Shown here piece after piece: positions 9,700 through 18,818 of a DNA stretch of 59,389 nucleotides. Position numbers and translations under genes: made by a program. The notes beneath the pieces were generated by a model that saw nothing but the letters and a program-made list of their open reading frames with translations, did not search any database and had not been told where the DNA came from. Every line of letters starts with the position of its first letter. The first letter of the stretch is position 1. The stretch is from NCBI RefSeq assembly GCF_003148625.1, contig NZ_QGGO01000034.1:1-59389 (forward strand). The letters run 5' to 3'. The DNA comes from Arcicella aurantiaca (lineage in GTDB: Bacteria > Bacteroidota > Bacteroidia > Cytophagales > Spirosomataceae).

Positions 9700-10881
9700 A
9701 TGATACAAAGAGCGTTGATTTCTGAAATTCCAAGACTATTATCATACTTTCCTGCATTGGGTTTAGTTGGGCCAAGACAAGTGGGGAAAACCACTTTGGT
9801 AAAGTCGCTTTCTGAGCAATTCACGAAGCCCATTTTGTATTTAGATTTGGAAAATCTAAATGATTATACGCTTTTGGAAAATGACCCGCAATGGTTTTTG
9901 GAACAACATTCTGATAAAATTGTGGTAATTGATGAAGTACAAAGAATGCTATCATTATTTCCATTGTTGAGGTCTTTGATTGACCAAAATCCAGAGGGAG
10001 GAAGATTTATTTTATTAGGTTCGGCTTCACCTGCTTTGCTTGCTCAAAGTTCGGAGACGTTGGCAGGGCGAATTGTGTATAGAGAACTCACTCCCATTAG
10101 AAGAGACGAAGCCCAAACGGCACAGATTGGCTTAGAATCTCATTGGTTTCGAGGTGGATTTCCTAAAGCATTATTAGCCCCAGACGAAACACTTTGGTAC
10201 GACTGGCAAGAGGCTTTTATGAAAACGTATGTAGAAAGTGATTTACGATTGTTGGGTTTGAAGGCTTCTCCGATTGTTTTACAAAAATTATTGAGAATGC
10301 TTACCACAGTACAAGGTTCGACTCTGAATTATGCTAATTTGGGTAATTCAATGGGGATTTCTGGTAATACATTACAAGGTTATATTGATTATTTGGAACA
10401 TTCTTTTGTAGTAAGACGACTTGCTCCTTATTTCGTAAACGTGGGAAAAAGGTTAGTTAAAAGCCCAAAACTCTATTTTAGAGATTCGGGAATGTTACAT
10501 TATTTAGTTAATCTAAGCGATTATGATTCGCTCATTTCAAATGTCATTGCGGGGCATTCTTGGGAGGGCTATGTGATAGAGCAAATTATTGGACGTTTAT
10601 CGGGTAATATTCAACCCTATTATTACCGTACTCAAAATGGAGCAGAAATAGATTTGTGCCTTTTAAGAGGAAATGAAATGATTGCTTCTTTTGAGATTAA
10701 ATTATCCAATAATCCATCGTCAAGTAAAGGTAATACAGAGGCTATTCAGGATTTGAAGACGGAGCATAATTTTATTGTAACGCCTTCATCCAAAAGTTAT
10801 AAAGCCAATCTACATTGGCAAGTATGTAGTTTAGACGCTTTGTGGGAATATTTAAGACCGTTGAAAGTTTTAAAAGAATGA
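9700..10881 (+). CDS. ATP-binding protein of the AAA_14/DUF4143 family
   Basis: The 393-residue protein begins with an AAA_14 ATPase domain: Walker A GPRQVGKT (residues 24-31), Walker B-like KIVVIDEVQ near 80-88, and sensor-like FILLGSASP. A helical/winged middle region and a C-terminal DUF4143 domain follow, the latter with a nuclease-like segment (GAEIDLCLL, FEIKLS). These proteins are abundant in Bacteroidota and often lie in accessory DNA. Their role is unresolved; defence or toxin-like functions have been suggested for relatives. It is a single-gene unit flanked by direct 26-bp repeats, consistent with mobility. Length is normal for the family. Confidence 0.92.
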   Translation: MIQRALISEIPRLLSYFPALGLVGPRQVGKTTLVKSLSEQFTKPILYLDLENLNDYTLLENDPQWFLEQHSDKIVVIDEVQRMLSLFPLLRSLIDQNPEGGRFILLGSASPALLAQSSETLAGRIVYRELTPIRRDEAQTAQIGLESHWFRGGFPKALLAPDETLWYDWQEAFMKTYVESDLRLLGLKASPIVLQKLLRMLTTVQGSTLNYANLGNSMGISGNTLQGYIDYLEHSFVVRRLAPYFVNVGKRLVKSPKLYFRDSGMLHYLVNLSDYDSLISNVIAGHSWEGYVIEQIIGRLSGNIQPYYYRTQNGAEIDLCLLRGNEMIASFEIKLSNNPSSSKGNTEAIQDLKTEHNFIVTPSSKSYKANLHWQVCSLDALWEYLRPLKVLKE

Positions 10882-10888
10882 AAACCAT

Positions 10889-10914
10889 TAGACTTCCTGC
10901 GAAAGTGTTTTAAG
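10889..10914 (+). repeat. 26-bp repeat, copy 3 (right flank of ATPase gene)
   Basis: This copy begins seven bases after the ATPase stop codon and is identical to 9307-9332. Together with the flanking bases 10887-10888 it is also the exact complement of 6481-6506. It is followed within 50 bases by the partial MITE copy. Confidence 0.75.
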
Positions 10915-10962
10915 TCGTAAAACAACAGCTTTTCGGCTACAAATAGCGAAAATTTTTCAACC

Positions 10963-11049
10963 GTAGCTCTGCTATATGTCAAACATTCGCTTCGACCTCT
11001 TTAAAAATAAACAAATTTTCAAAAGATACCCTAAGTTTAAACAGCTTCA
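10963..11049 (+). repeat. Second copy of the MITE-like right half
   Basis: These 87 bases match 6372-6458 with about three differences and end in the same TTTAAACAGCTTCA terminus. The left terminal repeat is not present here; instead the 26-bp repeat copy lies on the left. It may be a truncated or recombined element. The rest of the gap up to the MFS gene (11050-11428) holds no gene. It has another loose inverted pair (GCTGTCTAAAA near 11250 and TTTTTGGACAGC near 11380) that may be a relative. Confidence 0.65.
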
Positions 11050-11428
11050 GTATATAATTATCTAAATTAGAGATTGATTATTTATACTTTGATTAGCAAA
11101 CAACAGTATTATACTTTTAATCCTTTTATTTTATTTATTTTACCAAATCTCAAAACCACTTTGGGTGTCCAATTAAACGTGCGTTTGATTGGACTGAGGA
11201 ATTTATAAGTACTATCTGAAAATTAGCTTTTTCTCGGTTTTGGTATTGAAGCTGTCTAAAAGTATTTTTCATCAAATAAAATTTTGCTTTAACTGAGCGT
11301 CAGACGCTTCCATCTTCACTTCTATCTGTTGAGCAACCCCTCTCGGCATGAAATGAAATAGCTTTATGATGATTTTAAACTTTTTGGACAGCCTCATTAA
11401 CTCAGAAGCTGTTTAACTATCTCAATGC

Positions 11429-12793
11429 CTAATTGACATTTTTTGATTTTAAACTAAAAACACATAAACCTGTCACCAAAAGAGGAATTGAAAATAAACT
11501 AAATAATGTAGCGGTACTAATGCCGACATCTGATAGAATTCCAAATAAAGTTGGTCCTAATATTGCCCCAAAACGCCCAACGCCAACCGAAAAGCCAACA
11601 CCCGTTGTTCTTATTTCAGTATCATAAACTCTCGACATTGTTGGATACATTCCATTGAAACCTCCCTGTACAAAGATGCCGATAAAGAAAATCATTATAA
11701 AAATTAAGGTAGTTGTTAACGAAATATTGCCGTAAATAAGCATTACCACAAATGCACACAACATAAAACCCAATACTGTTTTTTTCAAACCCAATTTATT
11801 AGCTACCAAACCTAATGAAGCCGTACCAATGGCAGCTCCTGCATTAAGAGCTATACCCACGTAGGTTGCCATTTCAAAAGGTAATCCTGCATCTTTTGCA
11901 ATATTTGGCACCCAACTCATAAGGGTATAAAGTGTAAGAAAACCGAAGAAAATAGCAATCCAAAGTTTAAAAGTAGAGTCTTTGTATGCAGGCGAAAAAA
12001 GAACAGACACGGGGGTATTACTAACCGATACAGGCTTTGGAGGCAGCGAGTTAATACCTGTTTGTCCCATTTTATCCAATAATATATTAATATCATTTTG
12101 GGCATTTTCAGGTTGTTGCTTTGCCAAAAACGCTAAAGAATCTGTCATATAAATAATTACTCCAACAAGCATTAAAAAAGAAACTCCTCCTGCAAAAAGG
12201 AAGGCAAATCTCCATCCAAAAGCTGGAATTGCATAGGCACAGAAAAAACCTGTGAAGATAGCCCCAACAGGCCAACCTGCTTGCACTAACCCTACATTAA
12301 AATCTCTATTTTTATTATTTGAAAACTCCGAGGCTGTTGCTGCCATTGTTGGTAAAATTCCCCCAATTCCTAAACCCGTAAGTAATCTTAATAAAAGTAA
12401 TAAGCCATAACTATGGCAAAAAAACACCAATAGCATTCCAGAGGTGATAAGGGTGAGAGCTATAATAAAAACTTTTCGTCTTCCGATTTTATCGCCTAAC
12501 GGAGCTAAAAAGAAAGCTCCTAAAGTCATGCCTATTAAACCTGCACTAAAAATATAGCCTAATTCTGTTTTTGAAAGCCCCCATTCCTTTGAAATTTCTG
12601 TTCCAGAAAACGATACCACCAAAACATCTATGCCATCATTCATATTTAGAATAAAACATATTGCTACAATGATTATCTGAAAGGTACTCATTGGGCTATT
12701 GTCAATGAGATTTTTAAATTGTACTTGTAAAGATTCGTATGTCATGCTTTTAAAGTTTTTCAGACACAAGCCTGTTTTAAACAAAATGCTCAT
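11429..12793 (-). CDS. MFS transporter, aromatic acid:H+ symporter (AAHS) type
   Basis: The 454-residue protein has about 12 hydrophobic segments. Near the first helix it has NMNDGIDVLVVSF, which resembles the D-x-x-D motif of AAHS carriers, and it carries the MFS signature GDKIGRRK between helices 2 and 3. The AAHS family imports 4-hydroxybenzoate, protocatechuate, gallate, quinate or shikimate in other bacteria. The start ATG overlaps the stop of the upstream AraC gene (TAATG), so the two are probably cotranslated; an internal ATG at 12745 is an alternative start. The context, with a PobR-like regulator, a TonB receptor and a dehydroshikimate dehydratase nearby, supports uptake of an aromatic or hydroaromatic acid. 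The exact substrate is inferred only. Confidence 0.85.
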   Translation of the reverse strand: MSILFKTGLCLKNFKSMTYESLQVQFKNLIDNSPMSTFQIIIVAICFILNMNDGIDVLVVSFSGTEISKEWGLSKTELGYIFSAGLIGMTLGAFFLAPLGDKIGRRKVFIIALTLITSGMLLVFFCHSYGLLLLLRLLTGLGIGGILPTMAATASEFSNNKNRDFNVGLVQAGWPVGAIFTGFFCAYAIPAFGWRFAFLFAGGVSFLMLVGVIIYMTDSLAFLAKQQPENAQNDINILLDKMGQTGINSLPPKPVSVSNTPVSVLFSPAYKDSTFKLWIAIFFGFLTLYTLMSWVPNIAKDAGLPFEMATYVGIALNAGAAIGTASLGLVANKLGLKKTVLGFMLCAFVVMLIYGNISLTTTLIFIMIFFIGIFVQGGFNGMYPTMSRVYDTEIRTTGVGFSVGVGRFGAILGPTLFGILSDVGISTATLFSLFSIPLLVTGLCVFSLKSKNVN

Positions 12794-13704
12794 TAATAAT
12801 TAAGAGCAACCAAGTGTTGAGGTTGTTCTAAAAGGTAATTTTTTTCTCTAAATTTTGTAGGAGAAATACCAGTTTGTTTTTTATAAAATCGGCAAAAATA
12901 GCTTACATCTTTAAATTCTAATTGATAAGCAATTTCAGAAATGGTCATATCTGTATGCGTCATCAGTATCATTGCTTCATTAATTAAATAGTTACAGATG
13001 ACCTGTTTCGTTGACTCTCCTGCAATGGTTTGACAAACTCTATTGAGATGTGTTTTACTGATACCTAAATCTTTTGTAAAGTCATCAATATTTTTGTTGG
13101 TAGGCACAGTCTTTTTAATCATTTTCATGAAATCCTTGTAATACGCCAGTTCACGAGTAGAAGCAATATATTCTTTTTCGGACTCGATGGTCATTCTGAA
13201 AATTTTAATTAAAAGTAATAATAAAAGAGTATCCAAAAACAAGGCTTCTTTTTCGGCTTGTAAGGATAGTTCTTTATTCATTCTTCTGATAGAATCCATG
13301 GCGTCGTTAAATTCTTCAAAATTATTGTTCATATTAAGTAACCGAACTCGATTAATTTCAAAGAGCAATTCTTTGTCCTGACCCGTAATTTTATCAATAA
13401 TGGCAGAAGAAACCGAAAGCGTAAAGCCCTTAATATCATCACTGAATTGGAATCCGTGAAGATTATTTTCGGGCATAATTATCAGATTTTGTCCTGAAAA
13501 CTTCTTTGATTTTTCATTAATAATTAAAGTTCCTGAGCCTGATTCTATAAAGAAAAACTGATAAAGATTACTATGGAAATGAGGTTTTATTTCCCAATTA
13601 TATTTTCTACAACTGTAATCTATTGCCACTAAATTAAGGAAATCAGCAGAAACTGTTGATTGTTCTCTGCCATATAATCCAAAGTTTTTGATTTCAAATT
13701 TCAT
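12793..13704 (-). CDS. AraC-family regulator resembling PobR-type aromatic-acid sensors
   Basis: I place the start at the ATG at 13704 (303 residues), because upstream codons run into an intergenic repeat and encode nothing family-like. The N-terminal half is a cupin-like AraC ligand-binding domain (PHFHSNLYQFFFIESGSG, then PENNLHGFQF). The C-terminal half has two HTH units (IDDFTKDLGISKTHLNRVCQ, and ISEIAYQLEFKDVSYFCRFY with SPTKFR). This layout is shared with AraC regulators of 4-hydroxybenzoate genes. It probably controls the transporter gene it overlaps and perhaps the TonB receptor and the divergent dehydrogenase/dehydratase operon. The inducer is inferred. Confidence 0.85.
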   Translation of the reverse strand: MKFEIKNFGLYGREQSTVSADFLNLVAIDYSCRKYNWEIKPHFHSNLYQFFFIESGSGTLIINEKSKKFSGQNLIIMPENNLHGFQFSDDIKGFTLSVSSAIIDKITGQDKELLFEINRVRLLNMNNNFEEFNDAMDSIRRMNKELSLQAEKEALFLDTLLLLLLIKIFRMTIESEKEYIASTRELAYYKDFMKMIKKTVPTNKNIDDFTKDLGISKTHLNRVCQTIAGESTKQVICNYLINEAMILMTHTDMTISEIAYQLEFKDVSYFCRFYKKQTGISPTKFREKNYLLEQPQHLVALNY

Positions 13705-13881
13705 TCTATCTAAGTAGGGATTAAGATTTAAGGTTAAAGGCTTAGTATTATCATGAGCTTGATTAATAGCGAGAGCCAGCACTAACCCGAAGCATCTGTC
13801 TGCCCAACAACTAAATCCTAAACCTCTCATTATACAAATTCTTAGTTTATGTAATGAGTAAAATCAGAGCGTTTTTTAGGT

Positions 13882-13913
13882 AAAAAATTGGGCAGTTCAT
13901 TGAACTACCCAAT
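13882..13913 (-). terminator. Intrinsic terminator after the Oar-like TonB receptor gene
   Basis: On the minus strand a stem (13887-13899 with 13901-13913, one C/A mismatch) is followed directly by six T residues (13882-13887). It lies about 200 bases beyond the receptor stop codon and before the AraC start, so it separates the two transcripts. Confidence 0.7.
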
Positions 13914-14111
13914 AATAACCATCTATTCAAGTTGTACTAATTTTATTACTTAATGACTCAAAGAATGAAATATACGGAGTATGTCTTTCCTCGAATTGCT
14001 TTGTATGAAACTGTTTAAAACACTAATGTGGCTGATTTAAAGAATGCGAAAATTAAATCAGCCATTCTCCGATGGATTAAGTCGGAGTGTACATTAGGTT
14101 TTAGCAAGAAA

Positions 14112-17100
14112 TTAGAAATCAAGTTTTAAACCCAATTGGATACTGTATGGAGACCCCCCACGGATATATCCACCTTGTGTTTTATCTACATTATATTTGC
14201 TATTGGCTGCGTCCCAAGAAAACAAGTTGATAAAACGTCCTGCTGAATAATCATCTCCAGACGAGTTAATGTTTTGATAATATCCTGCTGTGTAGCTAAA
14301 CATATTTAGGATATTGAACATATCAGCTCTTACAGTAAGACCATATTTTCCAACATTGATTCTTTTCGATAAACTTGCACTTGTTTGGTACATCCAAGGA
14401 TAAACTCCTTGATAAACACCAGATATTTGTCCCTGACTTTGATTGATTACGTCTCTTACTTCTTGAGCAACGTTAGCCAATGCTGTTTGATATTCTTGTG
14501 TTTGAGTAGGAATATAAGCCAAGTCTCTGTCAGTAGCATTGTTTGGATTTCCAGTTGCTACGATGTTAAATCTTCTTTGATGAGCTGCTGTAAAGTTGAA
14601 ACCTAAGCTAAAACCTTTAATTTGTGGAGAAGCCACTACTAACACAATTTTATCCCCTACCCCATTTTGGTATGAATTGTTATAAGAACCTTTATAACGG
14701 TCATAATAATTAGCACCAACATATTCAGCATCGTCAAATGTACCCCCAGCGTGATAGGTAGTTGCACCACTTCCACGAGCAGTAGTATATGAGAAATTAA
14801 TTAAACCATCTTTTCCAATTTTAGCAGCAAGGTCTAATTGCAAAGCTGCATAAGAAGAATTCCAGTCTGCATTCGTATGCACAATTACATCAGCTAAAGC
14901 AGTATTGGCTACTCCCATTACTTCTCTACCATCAACAGGATTAGTACCCGTAATTTTCTTATTAGCATTTACCCAATAAGTATCGTTGAAACCAACATTA
15001 TAAAAACCTGTAATAGTTGCCTTGAAACGGTCGCCGAAGAAACGAGTATAACTTGTGTTAAATCTTAAAGCAGTTGGCATTTTAAAATTAGGGTCAAGCA
15101 TAATAATATTCGCAGCAGAGTTTGGTACTTTCTCTCCTGTTGGATTTATACGTGCTGAAAGCCAAGTTTTAGGGTCAGCAAAATTGCCCGCACCAACATT
15201 AGCCATAATATCAGCATTATTAGTATAATCTACACGCTTAGTAGTTACGCCATCGTTATAATATGTTTGGGTAACGGGCTGAGTAGAAATTGGAGAAGCA
15301 AACAAGCCACCACCTATTTTAAAGATATTCGTTTTATCTCCTGTGATGTCCCATGTCAAGTTAAAACGTGGTTGAATTACACTTGAATTTAACCCTGCTG
15401 TATTATCTAATTTGTTTCCGTGCCATAACAAGCCCGAATTCAACAAAGTTGTATTTTGAGTTGGAGTACCACCAAATTGTTTCCATAAATCCCAACGTAA
15501 ACCAGCTTCAACTTTTACATTTTCACCAATATTAAAAGCTGCTTCTGCATAAACGCCTAATTCTGCTAAATTCCAGCTTTGTAATTCTTTCAAATTAAGA
15601 GAGTTAGACACCAACTGACGATAAAACGATGGTTTGTCATTATTCAAATCAGCAATATTATTATAAACTACTACTGGAGCTGTCCAGTGTGCCAAACGCT
15701 CTTGTTGGAAATAGATTTGATTATTAGTACCAAAAGTCCAAGTAACACCATTATCTGCATTATAAGTTACATCATCAATAATTTGGAAGTTATTAGTACG
15801 CATCAATTCTGGAACCCATGTCAATTGCCCAAATGCGATAGTTCCCCCCGTTAAGCCATTAGCACCAGGAATACCCACATACACACGTGGTTCTTGCGTA
15901 ACGCCTTTTGGATTATTGGCACGGTCGGAGGTAATATATTGAACAATTAATTTATTTAATACACTATTACTTACCGTAGTACGTAAATCAGCGGTAATTC
16001 TATGTTCCAAATTCAAGAAAGAATAGTTGCCTGAGTTTGTTCCCCATACTCTATTTGAAGGTAAAACTGGCGTACTCAAACTAAGAGCATTACCCGAGTT
16101 TCCTTCATTTGTTAAATCGTATCTCAAATAATTATAACGAATAGCGAATGTATTTTTACTGTTAATATTCCAATCCAATCTTCCAAAAAAGTTCGTTGTT
16201 GTAGCATCTTTTACTAAGTTGCCAACGCCATCTCCTACATTATATCCTTTTGCTTTAGCTGCACTAATCACAGCTTTGGCGTCTGCTTCATTATAACCAT
16301 AAAATGTATTAGCTTCAGAAGTACCACCTGCAAATGTACTATTGTTATAGTCAAGGAATAATTGAGAACGTGGGTCTGTTAAAGGAGACGTTTTGTACTG
16401 GTCAAATACCCCAAAGAAAAACAATTTATCTTTAATGATTGGTCCACTCAAACTAATTCCATATTGTCCTTGAGTTGGTACTGAAGAAAGCGGAGCTCCA
16501 ACGGCACTTTTATCTTGAGATAATGCACCACCTCCAGCATAATACCAAGCACCACCATGCAGCACATTTGTACCAGACTTCGTTACTGCCTTTACTACGC
16601 CACCGCTATTTCTACCATTTTTAACACTGTAATCGTTGGTTTCAACTTCAAATTCACGGATTGCCTCCTGCGAAATAGTAAAAGCAGCTCCATCGAGCGT
16701 AGAACCAAACATCATTCTACGTGTGTTTGCACCATCAACTGTAAACCCTCCAGTTCCACCTTTTCCACCCGCTAAGGTAAATCCTCCTAAATTTCGTTGA
16801 CCAACTTCTGGCGTGTAAGATTGCCCCGATAAGAAAGCTAATTGCTCGAAATTTCGAGTCGGCGTTGGAATAACCGAAATTGTTTTACCTGTAATAGCTA
16901 AAGCACTTCCCAACCTATCTGTTCTTGCTTTCATGCTATTGGCTAAAATAACAACCTCTGCTAATTCCTTTCCTTCTTTAAGCTTAAAATCAAGCGTGAT
17001 ATGGTCACTTAAATTAAGGTTAATACCCTCTTGTTGTTGCCCTTGATAACCTATGAAAGTTACCGTTATCTTATAAGGTCCTCCTAAAGGCAGTTCCCTA

Positions 17101-17306
17101 AAATCGTAAGTTCCATTTTCACTGGCAGCAACCCCAGTTTTAAAACCCGTTGAAGTATTAATAAGCATGATGTTTGCCCCAGCTAAAGGGCCATCGCTAC
17201 CTAAGATTTTTCCAGAAATTCTGGCATTTGTTCCTTGTCCAAAAATACTATTGGTTGCCAATAATATTAATCCAAGAAACCACAATTGAGAAGTAAATTT
17301 TTTCAT
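14112..17306 (-). CDS. Oar-like TonB-dependent outer-membrane receptor
   Basis: The 1064-residue protein has a signal peptide (LWFLGLILLATNSIFGQ). A carboxypeptidase-regulatory-like domain follows (residues about 27-110, with ISGKILGSDGPLAGANIMLI), then a plug (about 130-250, with GGKGGTGGFTVDGANTRRM) and a long beta-barrel with a terminal aromatic (LGLKLDF). The plug lacks the classic SusC signature and resembles Oar-type receptors. It probably imports a ligand too large or scarce for porins, or senses it. The location between an AAHS transporter/AraC pair and the divergent quinate/shikimate-like genes suggests an aromatic or plant-derived ligand. A terminator-like hairpin follows. Confidence 0.9.
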   Translation of the reverse strand: MKKFTSQLWFLGLILLATNSIFGQGTNARISGKILGSDGPLAGANIMLINTSTGFKTGVAASENGTYDFRELPLGGPYKITVTFIGYQGQQQEGINLNLSDHITLDFKLKEGKELAEVVILANSMKARTDRLGSALAITGKTISVIPTPTRNFEQLAFLSGQSYTPEVGQRNLGGFTLAGGKGGTGGFTVDGANTRRMMFGSTLDGAAFTISQEAIREFEVETNDYSVKNGRNSGGVVKAVTKSGTNVLHGGAWYYAGGGALSQDKSAVGAPLSSVPTQGQYGISLSGPIIKDKLFFFGVFDQYKTSPLTDPRSQLFLDYNNSTFAGGTSEANTFYGYNEADAKAVISAAKAKGYNVGDGVGNLVKDATTTNFFGRLDWNINSKNTFAIRYNYLRYDLTNEGNSGNALSLSTPVLPSNRVWGTNSGNYSFLNLEHRITADLRTTVSNSVLNKLIVQYITSDRANNPKGVTQEPRVYVGIPGANGLTGGTIAFGQLTWVPELMRTNNFQIIDDVTYNADNGVTWTFGTNNQIYFQQERLAHWTAPVVVYNNIADLNNDKPSFYRQLVSNSLNLKELQSWNLAELGVYAEAAFNIGENVKVEAGLRWDLWKQFGGTPTQNTTLLNSGLLWHGNKLDNTAGLNSSVIQPRFNLTWDITGDKTNIFKIGGGLFASPISTQPVTQTYYNDGVTTKRVDYTNNADIMANVGAGNFADPKTWLSARINPTGEKVPNSAANIIMLDPNFKMPTALRFNTSYTRFFGDRFKATITGFYNVGFNDTYWVNANKKITGTNPVDGREVMGVANTALADVIVHTNADWNSSYAALQLDLAAKIGKDGLINFSYTTARGSGATTYHAGGTFDDAEYVGANYYDRYKGSYNNSYQNGVGDKIVLVVASPQIKGFSLGFNFTAAHQRRFNIVATGNPNNATDRDLAYIPTQTQEYQTALANVAQEVRDVINQSQGQISGVYQGVYPWMYQTSASLSKRINVGKYGLTVRADMFNILNMFSYTAGYYQNINSSGDDYSAGRFINLFSWDAANSKYNVDKTQGGYIRGGSPYSIQLGLKLDF

Positions 17307-17804
17307 TCTTTCTTGACAGATTAATTTTTAGAAATGGTTATTACAGTTAAAAAAAGGGATTTACATTTAGTGATTTGGTAATTTTTACTTTAGTCTGTGT
17401 TTGAAATGATAGTGTTTAATCAAGGTGATAAATTATTGCCATCTTTATATCGTACAATTTTTTATTTATTTTTTTCAATACAAATTTAAAATAAGTAAAT
17501 CCTAATGAAAGTCATATTGGCTGTATTGTACCATACTTTTCACCAAAAGTACCATGCCGTACCGCCTTTACACTTTGAAGTATTAATGCTCTATTATTTT
17601 GAAAAAAAAATCTCAAAATTTTAATTTATTTATCCATGTGTAAAAAATCACTTTTTGAATTTTCAAAAAAAATCAGCAAATAACATTATGGTATTTTCAA
17701 GAAATTATGTGGTACTTTTTAACCATTATTATGCTAACTAATGGTTTTTAGACCCATCTTTGTCAAAAATATATATTGGTAAAAAACCATTAAATAATAG
17801 GATT
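17307..17804. other. Divergent promoter region between TonB receptor and dehydrogenase genes
   Basis: The stretch is AT-rich and non-coding and should contain promoters in both directions. CAAATTTA at 17481-17488 is a perfect -7 element (TAAATTTG) for the minus strand, leaving a leader of about 170 bases before the receptor ATG. For the plus strand, CATCTTTG (17755-17762) matches the -7 consensus except at its first base and lies 42 bases before the ATG chosen for the dehydrogenase. It is a likely binding region for the neighbouring AraC protein, but I found no convincing operator. Confidence 0.4.
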
Positions 17805-18818
17805 ATGTTAGGAGCTTTTTTAGAAAAACCAAATAAAATATCATTGAAAGAGGTAAATATTCCTGAGCCAGCTTATGGAGAAGTTAGAATTAGGCTTTCA
17901 AAAATTGGTATTTGTGGCTCGGATGTACATCTTTACTTAGGACATAGAACTTTAGACAAACCAACCATTATAGGGCATGAAGGGTTAGGGTATATTGACA
18001 AAATAGGTGAAGGCGTAACCAACCGAGAAATAGGTGAACGCATTGTTATTGAACCTAATATTCCATGTAGAAAATGTCATTACTGTATGAGTGGGCATGG
18101 TAATATTTGTACAAATAAGCGGGTTATTGGCTTAAATGAGAACGGTGCTTTTGCAGAATATATGATAATTCCTGCTGATTTTGCGTGGAAAGTACCAAGT
18201 GCTATCTCCGACGATGATGCTGTTTGTATTGAACCTACTGCCGTGGCAGTTCATGCTTTATTCTCGGCAAAAGTTAAACCGGGAGACTCCATCGCTGTAA
18301 TAGGTTTAGGAGCAATCGGATTATTAGTAACCCAATTGGCGTTGGCATTGGGTTATAAAGTTTTTGTAACTGAAATTAACGAAAGTAAGATTAAAATGGC
18401 TACCCAATTGGGAGCAATTGCCTTAACCCCAACAGGAGATTTAGAGGCTCAGATAGAAATTTTGTCAAATACATGGGAAAGTAATACAGTAATGGCAATT
18501 TTTGAATGTGCTGGAGCTGCTCATACGGCATCTTTGGCAACTGCGGCGGCTCCAAGAGGTTCTGAAATTGTGTTGGTTGGTCTTTCATCAAATTTGGCTA
18601 CATTCAAACCCTTAAAAATTGCCAGAGAAGGAATCACCATCGTTCCAAGTATTATTTATGACCACCCGTTCGACTTTAAAAGAACTTTGCAACTAATTGA
18701 TTCAAAAGTCATTAAACCAAGTTTTATCATTTCGAGTTATTCTAAATTAGACAATTTGCAAAATGCTTTAGATTTAGCCGCAAAAGGTGATGAAAGTAAA
18801 ATAATTGTAGAAATATGA
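17805..18818 (+). CDS. Zinc-dependent MDR-family dehydrogenase (candidate quinate/shikimate or polyol dehydrogenase)
   Basis: The protein has 337 residues when started at the ATG at 17805. A longer frame would need a TTG at 17760, but family members begin at the sequence seen here (MLGAFLEKPNKISLKEV). Catalytic-zinc residues are in GICGSDVH and GHEGLG. The four-Cys structural zinc lobe is CRKCHYCMSGHGNIC, and the Rossmann motif is GLGAIG. It overlaps the next gene by four bases (ATGA). Because the partner makes protocatechuate from 3-dehydroshikimate, a dehydrogenase converting quinate or shikimate into that pathway is a reasonable guess. Sorbitol/threonine-type substrates remain possible. 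Confidence 0.85.
   Translation: MLGAFLEKPNKISLKEVNIPEPAYGEVRIRLSKIGICGSDVHLYLGHRTLDKPTIIGHEGLGYIDKIGEGVTNREIGERIVIEPNIPCRKCHYCMSGHGNICTNKRVIGLNENGAFAEYMIIPADFAWKVPSAISDDDAVCIEPTAVAVHALFSAKVKPGDSIAVIGLGAIGLLVTQLALALGYKVFVTEINESKIKMATQLGAIALTPTGDLEAQIEILSNTWESNTVMAIFECAGAAHTASLATAAAPRGSEIVLVGLSSNLATFKPLKIAREGITIVPSIIYDHPFDFKRTLQLIDSKVIKPSFIISSYSKLDNLQNALDLAAKGDESKIIVEI

Noticed and set aside
13705-13830. N-terminal 42-codon extension of the PobR-like AraC gene
   Set aside because: The codons overlap an intergenic palindromic repeat and encode nothing like the family; the ATG at 13704 begins the conserved domain.
17760-17804. TTG start for the Zn-dependent dehydrogenase
   Set aside because: Family members begin at the residues encoded from 17805, and the TTG overlaps a promoter-like element.
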